Assembly (NCBI GenBank): GCA_011033025.1
Contig: WFMF01000623.1
Span: 24,128 to 88,127 of the forward strand
DNA: 64,000 nt
Direction: 5' to 3'
Source: Beroe forskalii
Taxonomy: Eukaryota; Ctenophora; Nuda; Beroida; Beroidae
Positions 58,531 to 64,000 of the stretch are shown here, piece by piece. The notes beneath the pieces are model-generated. The model searched no databases. It saw nothing but the letters and a program-made list of their open reading frames with translations, and had not been told where the DNA came from. Position 1 is the stretch's first letter, and every line of letters starts with the position of its first letter. Position numbers and translations under genes: made by a program.

Positions 58531-59389
58531 AAAATTAGGCTGGGTGGAGGGTTAATTAGCCTCCATAGTGGAGGCTATTTTTCAAAAATTAGCCTCATGC
58601 CTCCATTAGCCTCCGTGGAGGCTAATTTTTGAAATTAGCCTCCACTTAGCCTCCACTCAGGCTCCACTCAGCCTCCATGGAGGCTAATGGAGGCTAATTT
58701 TTGTCGGGTTCCTGTGGTACCATTTTGCCTCTTCGTAATCTGCTACACCTATACTCGACTAAATTGTACAATTTCGTGAACCTTAGATAGTTAGATTGCT
58801 CTTAATGGTAAATTTCAAAACTACCGTTACTACTGTAATCACTGACTCAGCATTGATCTTCGACCGACCTCTGCCACAATTTTACGACAACAGTCCATCT
58901 GAAATATCCCCCATTATTCAAGTTATGTCCATTCTCCATCTTGAAATCTTGAATTTGAAGTTAAGGAAACGTAAAAATTTCAAAAAAAACTACAGCACTG
59001 CATTTAAAATTAGTAGCGTAATAGAAAGCACTTGCATACAACTGATTATAATCTGCATGTGCAAAAATTGGTTTCCATAGCAACAGCGCCCTCTTTTCTC
59101 CCTTTTGCCTTCGTTTCTCTTCGCTCAAATTTAATTGTATACGGCGGCACAAACATTATTCACGTGTGACTTTACTTTATATAGAAGACGAGAAAACCCG
59201 TTGAGTATTCTCTTTTATTTCGATTATTTATTTCGATTATTTATTTCGATGTATATTCGATTGGACGTAGGGTTAATTGGACGAATTATAGAATCGAAAT
59301 TTTGAAAAGTTGAACACTTTATGGCACTTATGGTCATCTGGAGCAATTTTACGGAAAGTCTCCCAATACATAAACGGCGTTGAGTGACA

Positions 59390-59565
59390 TCACAAATCTA
59401 AACCTAAATCTTTTTGTATCCTAAGCCTTAACCTAAACCTAACCACCACCCTAACCTTGATCCTCACCCTAAACCTTACAAGCCCTAACCCTAATCCTTA
59501 AAAGCTTAAAGCGCAAGATGCGCTTGATTTTATTTTTCCGAGTGACTTCATGGCCATAGAAGGAA
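59390..59565. repeat. Dispersed repeat with degenerate CCCTAA tract, copy 2
   Basis: CCTAAACCTAACCACCACCC, CCCTAACCCTAATCC, then GCTTAAAGCGC and GAGTGACTTCATGGCCATAG, matching 4440-4660. Confidence 0.5.
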
Positions 59566-59574
59566 AGTTGTCGA

Positions 59575-59710
59575 ACCAGTGTGAGGCATAGTTGACACCA
59601 GTATGAGGTATAATTGACATCAGTGGCATCCACAATTGACACCAGTTTAGTGTATAGTTGACACCATTTTGAGGCGCCAGCTAGTGTAAGTTATAGATGG
59701 CACCAGTGTT
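59575..59710. repeat. Short tandem repeat
   Basis: Five imperfect copies of a unit near 28 bases: GAGGCATAGTTGACACCAGT and variants. Confidence 0.75.
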
Positions 59711-59769
59711 ATTTTCAAAGATTTTTCTTCCTGGGAACCTCCCACTCTCCCAGCATACCCCTAAAATTA

Positions 59770-60330
59770 TGATGGCGAAAGATAATCACCGATTTTATTT
59801 ATCACCAAAATTGCTAAGTATTTGAATAAAATGTTCAAACCTTTCTTTTCTTTTCTTGCCGTTAATTGAGCCTCTTGTAGTAAACGTTGATAAATCTTCG
59901 GCCGCAAACTTTTTACCGAACTCGAAAATTCCGCTCCGAACGTAAGTTGTGATTTTCAACAGTTGAAACGTTTCAAAAAGAGCAAACAACGAAATGGCAA
60001 CTGCATCGTGAAAGTGGTGCGCGCGTGCACGTGCACCTTGCACGTTGCATAGCAATGGCGCAACTGGTGAATAGCGGCATTAGGAGCATTTCTCAACCTT
60101 GTTTTTTGCAACGCTTTTTCCAACTTTGGACGTTAATTACGGAAAAAGTAAAGCTTAAACTTAAGATTTGAAACGGCCGTCGACACCGAAATCCATTTTT
60201 CCACCTACCTGCAAAAAATTGCGGCGTTTCATCTCCATTTGGTGCAGTTATTTGGGCTCAACTGAGGGTACTGAGCAATTCCCCCTCTTTCCTTTATATT
60301 AAAGACTAGAAGGCCCGTTGGGCCTTCTAG
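59770..60330 (-). mobile_element. Helitron-like subfamily 2, copy 1
   Basis: Shares ACCGAACTCGAAAATTCC, GGAAACGTTTC-like text, ACGAAATGGCA, a CACGTGCA block and CGCAACTGGTGAAT with 60975-61400. At 60306-60333 the hairpin AGAAGGCCCGTTGGGCCTTCT, bounded by CTAG on both sides, marks a junction. On the minus strand a new TC start (TCTTTAATATAAAGG) follows it. Coordinates of the left end are uncertain. Confidence 0.5.
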
Positions 60331-60333
60331 GCC

Positions 60334-60970
60334 ACAGGACACCCGACCATTTCAATGCTGGCTACAGAGTACCACAATGGTAACATATAATTGCTCTAAC
60401 CAGGACCCTGGTTTCTTAAAATATGGACATACACAGTATTTTCAAAATTCATGGATCACAATGCAGATTTCGTAAATATTGAATTATAGAAATTAATGAC
60501 AAAAACAAATGTTTGTAAAACGTATCAAACATGATCAATTGCGTTTTTTAAAGTTTGGAAGTGTCTAATGTGATATCTTACACTAAGTAAGTCATTGATG
60601 CAATTTTTTGTTACTGGGGGTGGGGGTGCAACGTAACGAAATTGCGAAATATTCACATAGGCTTTGAAAATAAATGAAAAAATTTTACGATTGCATATTA
60701 AACTCAAGCAAACAGTTGGTAATTAAGAGGAACAATGTTCTTTGATCTAAAATTCAGATTAGGAGAATAGATGGGCAACAGAGTTGAATCCAAGCTCATT
60801 GAAATCAATTTAATTGTTCGCAATTTCATCTGTTTATAACCCACTTCTAGCTGCAGTAAATATAAATTCTTCATTCCGTCGATTTATCGCAGCAAACCAT
60901 CGAAACTACAATTAATACCTTCACATGTGACATGAATGAATTTTCGCTGATGTTCACTATGGAACAAAAT
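60334..60970. other. Gene-free stretch
   Basis: AT-rich. No gene or clear repeat boundary recognised. Confidence 0.4.
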
Positions 60971-60974
60971 GTTC

Positions 60975-61405
60975 AACTCTTACCTTTTCTCCTCTCCTAA
61001 AATATTGATAGTCTCCTGCAGTCGTATACTTTTTTACCGAACTCGAAAATTCCATTGGGAAACAGTGGAAACGTTTCCAAAATACACAATAACGAAATGG
61101 CAGATTCTTCGTTAAAATGCACGTGCAGTTTTGCGCGCGCTAGCCCATGTATCCATAGCAACGCGCGCAACTGGTGAATCAAACCTATAACTCGATCTTA
61201 TTTTTCGCGACCCTTTTTCCAACTTTGAGCATTAATTACGGAAAATCTCAAGCCTTTACGCAAAAAATAAGAATGTAGCAATACGGAGACACCTTTTTCA
61301 TACCACCCTGCAAAAAATCGCGGGTTTCGAGCTCCTAGTGTGTCAGATTTTCTGGGAGAGCGGAGGCTCCAACCTTGAACTACCTCTCTCGATTATAATA
61401 ATAGA
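60975..61405 (-). mobile_element. Helitron-like subfamily 2, copy 2
   Basis: Diverged copy of 59770-60330, with TTTTTACCGAACTCGAAAAT, TGGAAACGTTTCC, ACGAAATGGCAG and CGCGCAACTGGTGAAT. The minus-strand start may be TCTATTATTATAATCGAGAG near 61405. The short open frames within it are not genes. Confidence 0.5.
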
Positions 61406-61976
61406 TGAGATCACTTAGGACTTAAGAATAATTCAGAATAAGAAAAAATATACTTAATACTTACAGTAGGTAATCTTATATATAACTAGTAATAATACTA
61501 AGCATAATTAAAGAAACCATGTTTCAAACGTGTTGGACAATTTTGTTGGACCAAAGGTCCTTCAACTACATAAACTGTGAATACTTCCTGAGAATTAGAA
61601 ATTTGAGTTTTTATAGGGCGAAAACTTTTAATAACATTATAGTGTTGTTCGTCATTTCCTATATACTAACTGTCACGGTCTATTATAGCTTGTAAATAAG
61701 TAAATAGACAAATATTCAAAAAAGCTAATGACTGTCTAGGATGCATAAAAGATTTGTGGTTACTTAGATTTTAATAATAATTCTCATAACTTATTTCCCT
61801 GTCGGCAATTAAATTTTCTAACTATAAGCCGCCGTTCAGTGGTTATGAACCGAAGGTGTTCACAAACTCACAAAAATGCGTCTCAAAGCGGAAATGAAGT
61901 ATTTATGTTGGGGCTGCAAATCGTTCAAGAATGAATAGTGGGCTGCCAATTTGTTAAACAAAAGCTCTAGAAGCTA
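61406..61976. other. Gene-free stretch
   Basis: AT-rich, without recognised exons or RNA genes. Confidence 0.4.
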
Positions 61977-62899
61977 CAGGGTGCGCCAAAAGTCTTGTCC
62001 CCTTTTACTTTTTTCGATTCTGTAAAAAGTTTCTTTAAATACACGCAAAGAATGGCGGATTCTGAGATTTTTGGGTTGCTATGACGTCCATAGCAACCAC
62101 ACGAGTTCCCATAGCAACCAACCAAAAAATTGAAGATTATTGGCATTTTTGACATAAATCTAGGCCAAATTTGCTTATTTGATTGGTCATCATACAGGAT
62201 AGATATTTCGATTCTGTGAAAATTTTTAGTGATCATATAACCAGTTAATGCTGAATTCTGAGATTTTCAGGTTGCTTTGACTTCCATAGCAACCACACAA
62301 GTTTCCATAGCAACCGGGCCTAAAATTCATGGATTTTCACTAAAATTAGCCCCAAATTTCACCCAAGGAGACTACTTCGAACATGCACTGAATCCCTTTT
62401 GAGCTAGATTCACTGTATTTGATGATTTTGTATAATTGTTTACTTCCATTTCCATCATCAATAGAATTGAGATAAATGGCCGTTAGTGAGTTTATTTTTT
62501 TAAAGAAGCTCAGATTCTTCCATTTTGAGCCCGGTTGCTATGGGGACTCGTGTGGTTGCTATGAAAGTCATAGCAAGCTGAAAATCTCGGAATTCATCGT
62601 TGACAGTTTATGATAACTGAAACTATTGATAGAATCGAAGTAGCTATCCTGTATGATGACCAATCAAAAGAGAAAATGTGGTCTAGATCTATATGTCAAA
62701 AATGCCAAAAATCTTCAATTTTTAGGTCGGTTGCTATGGGAACTCGTGTGGTTGCTAGGGATGTCATAGTAACCTATAAATCTCAGAATCCGCCATTCTC
62801 TGGTTTTATTTGAAGAACGTTTTTACAGAATCGAAATATCTGCTGTATTTTTCGAATAATCAAAAAAGTAAAAGGGGACAAGACTTTTGGCGCACCCTG
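61977..62899. mobile_element. Mariner-like foldback element, copy 3
   Basis: CAGGGTGCGCCAAAAGTCTT and its inverse at the ends, TA on both sides, and the same foldback interior as 3094-4039. Slight shortening after the left end. Non-coding. Confidence 0.87.
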
Positions 62900-63140
62900 T
62901 ATGATTTCAAGGAGAGTTCATTCTTGTTAACATATTTCCATTTTTTCTGCCACTTTTGATAATTTGATTTGAATATATTCAGCTAACTATTTTTATTTGT
63001 TTAATTTTCAGGCGTGATTTTCTTAATTCTTAATATAGCTTTATAGCCATGAAAATTAAATAACTTGTTGTGAAACCGGTAAACAGCAAAAAATATTATG
63101 AATCCGTTTATACCTTGAAGTTAATAATTTTATGAAAATA

Positions 63141-63601
63141 CTAGCAGGCCCGTTTGGCCTGCTAATAAACAGCTCTCTCGGCACTGCTTCGCAGCACCTC
63201 GTTCGCAATTTTCAAACAATGCAATTGGCACTGCATCGAAAAATTCAAACCAAAAACAAAGTTATGCTCGCCAGTAGAGTAGCGTAACAAAATCAACAAA
63301 TCAAGAAATGAAATTCACACACTAAACATGTTACCAAAGCAACGCAAGCGCTTCCCACTATCTGCACGTGCATGCCGACACAAACCCATACACACATCGA
63401 CACAGTGCCCATACACACGGTTTTCCCATTCTAATCTATGATGCCGACACAATGACCCATACACACGCCGACACAAAATCCACACACGCCGACACAGTGT
63501 CCATACACACGGTTTTCCTATTCTTATCCATGATGCCGACACAATAATCCACACACACGCCGACACAAAATCCATACACTTTTACGAAATTATATTAGAG
63601 A
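63141..63601 (-). mobile_element. Helitron-like element, tandem array copy a
   Basis: On the minus strand it starts TCTCTAATATAATTTCGTAA (63601) and ends with GCAGGCCAAACGGGCCTGC and CTAG, followed by T. The start directly follows the CTAG end of copy b. It contains the 63340-63580 minisatellite. Confidence 0.68.
63340..63580. repeat. Minisatellite inside Helitron-like copy a
   Basis: Blocks ACACACGCCGACACAAAATC and CCATACACACGGTTTTCC alternate in a roughly 100-base higher-order unit (ATGCCGACACAAT marks the start). The minus-strand open frame through it has no family. Confidence 0.8.
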
Positions 63602-63859
63602 CTAGCAGGCCCGTTGGGCCAGCAAATACACAGCTCACTCGGCGCTGCTATGCAGCACCTCGTTCTCAAATTTCAAATCAACTTAATACTTTTTACCGCA
63701 TCAAAAAATTCCAATCATATCAAAAGTTATGAAGCTCCGAAATCAAAACAGCATTAAACGCGCGCGCAATTAATCTGCACGTGCATTTTTGCCCCATTAC
63801 GCACGCGTTGCCATGGGGCGTGACGTAAAAAAACACGATTTGCGACTTTATAAGTAAGA
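63602..63859 (-). mobile_element. Helitron-like element, tandem array copy b
   Basis: Minus strand: starts TCTTACTTATAAAGTCGCAA (63859), ends with a CTGGCCCAACGGGCCTGC hairpin and CTAG at 63602. Contains TTTTTACCGCATCAAAAAAT and CACTCGGCGCTGC (plus text), as in the other copies. Confidence 0.68.
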
Positions 63860-64000
63860 CTAGCAGGCCCGTTAGGCCATCTAATACACAGCTCACCCAG
63901 AGCTCGCAAATTTCAACCTATACAATTGAAATCAACTAAAAAAAATTTACCGCATCAAAAAAACTCCGATCGCGCAACGTAATCAAAACTTGTCAGACGT
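63860..64000 (-). mobile_element. Helitron-like element, tandem array copy c (cut by window end)
   Basis: Hairpin CTAGCAGGCCCGTTAGGCCATC at its 3' end on the minus strand, then AGCTCACCC and TTTACCGCATCAAAAAAACT blocks. It continues beyond the window. Confidence 0.62.

Larger units (their letters stand above)
51462..58729. mobile_element. 7.3-kb terminal-inverted-repeat transposon with 8-bp target duplication
   Basis: Ends GGCAAAATGGTACCACAGGA and inverse. The inverted repeats extend about 190 bases (51462-51652 and 58537-58729) at roughly 95% by eye. Flanks are TCTTCGTC and TCTTCGTA, an 8-base target duplication with one change. The repeats consist largely of AGCCTCCACT / GGAGGCTGAG words. 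Eight-base duplications are known for hAT-type and some other elements, but the ends do not match canonical hAT ends. No transposase can be read, because the interior is degraded (see 52130-58530). Confidence 0.75.
51348..59188 (-). mobile_element. Helitron-like copy in reverse, split by a 7.3-kb transposon
   Basis: The parts 51348-51453 and 58738-59188 align in reverse with the elements at 47423-48808 (CAAGATGATG, CTGATTCTCTTACTGACAT and GGAACTGTCTTCG on the left; TAATCTGCTACACCTATACT and TCAAATTTAATTGTATACGG on the right). The 5' end is TCTTCTATATAAAGTAAAGT at 59188 on the minus strand. The CAGGCCC hairpin end is missing, cut at the pogo-like element. The interruption lies at TCTTCG. Confidence 0.7.

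Overview
The window is nuclear DNA from an animal, most likely a marine invertebrate (the phylum cannot be fixed from sequence alone). Genes are split by GT-AG introns of about 60 bases to over 8 kb. The recognisable products are animal or general eukaryotic ones: SETDB1-like, MON1, a selenoprotein selenophosphate synthetase, EBP2, ZNHIT1, ZGRF1, mLST8 and a hemopexin-type matrix metalloprotease. The background is AT-rich and full of small DNA transposons, Helitron-like elements and minisatellites.

Layout. 1-2.8 kb: partial SETDB1-like gene, minus strand. 3.1-6.9 kb: repeats. 6.9-9.7 kb: MON1. 10.0-11.8 kb: selenophosphate synthetase with an in-frame UGA and a good SECIS candidate. 12.6-13.5 kb: EBP2 (EBNA1BP2). 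13.9-14.6 kb: ZNHIT1. 15.8-45.3 kb: one long minus-strand ZGRF1 helicase gene of at least 18 exons. Its introns hold three plus-strand genes for secreted proteins: an unusual metalloprotease (17.0-24.0 kb) and two tandem paralogues of unknown function (32.3-33.9 and 38.3-39.7 kb). 46.1-47.2 kb: mLST8. 47.4-64 kb: no host gene seen. This stretch holds tandem Helitron-like elements, pogo-like elements with a broken transposase, and a 7.3-kb inverted-repeat transposon whose interior is long G/T/A/C runs (probably failed base calling over a GGAGGCT-type array). It also holds further tandem and foldback repeats.

All the conserved housekeeping genes lie on the minus strand. The plus-strand genes are all nested in ZGRF1, have signal peptides and look lineage-specific. 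Exon chains were joined by hand; for ZGRF1, selenophosphate synthetase, ZNHIT1, mLST8 and both small paralogues every junction keeps phase. MON1 and the metalloprotease each carry one apparent frameshift inside an exon.

The most unusual pattern is that short segments spanning an exon edge (splice acceptor, donor or stop codon plus flanking coding bases) recur as imperfect copies in the neighbouring intron or 3' flank of most genes here. In ZGRF1 one such edge has grown into about 65 copies of a 43-bp unit (25.4-28.2 kb).
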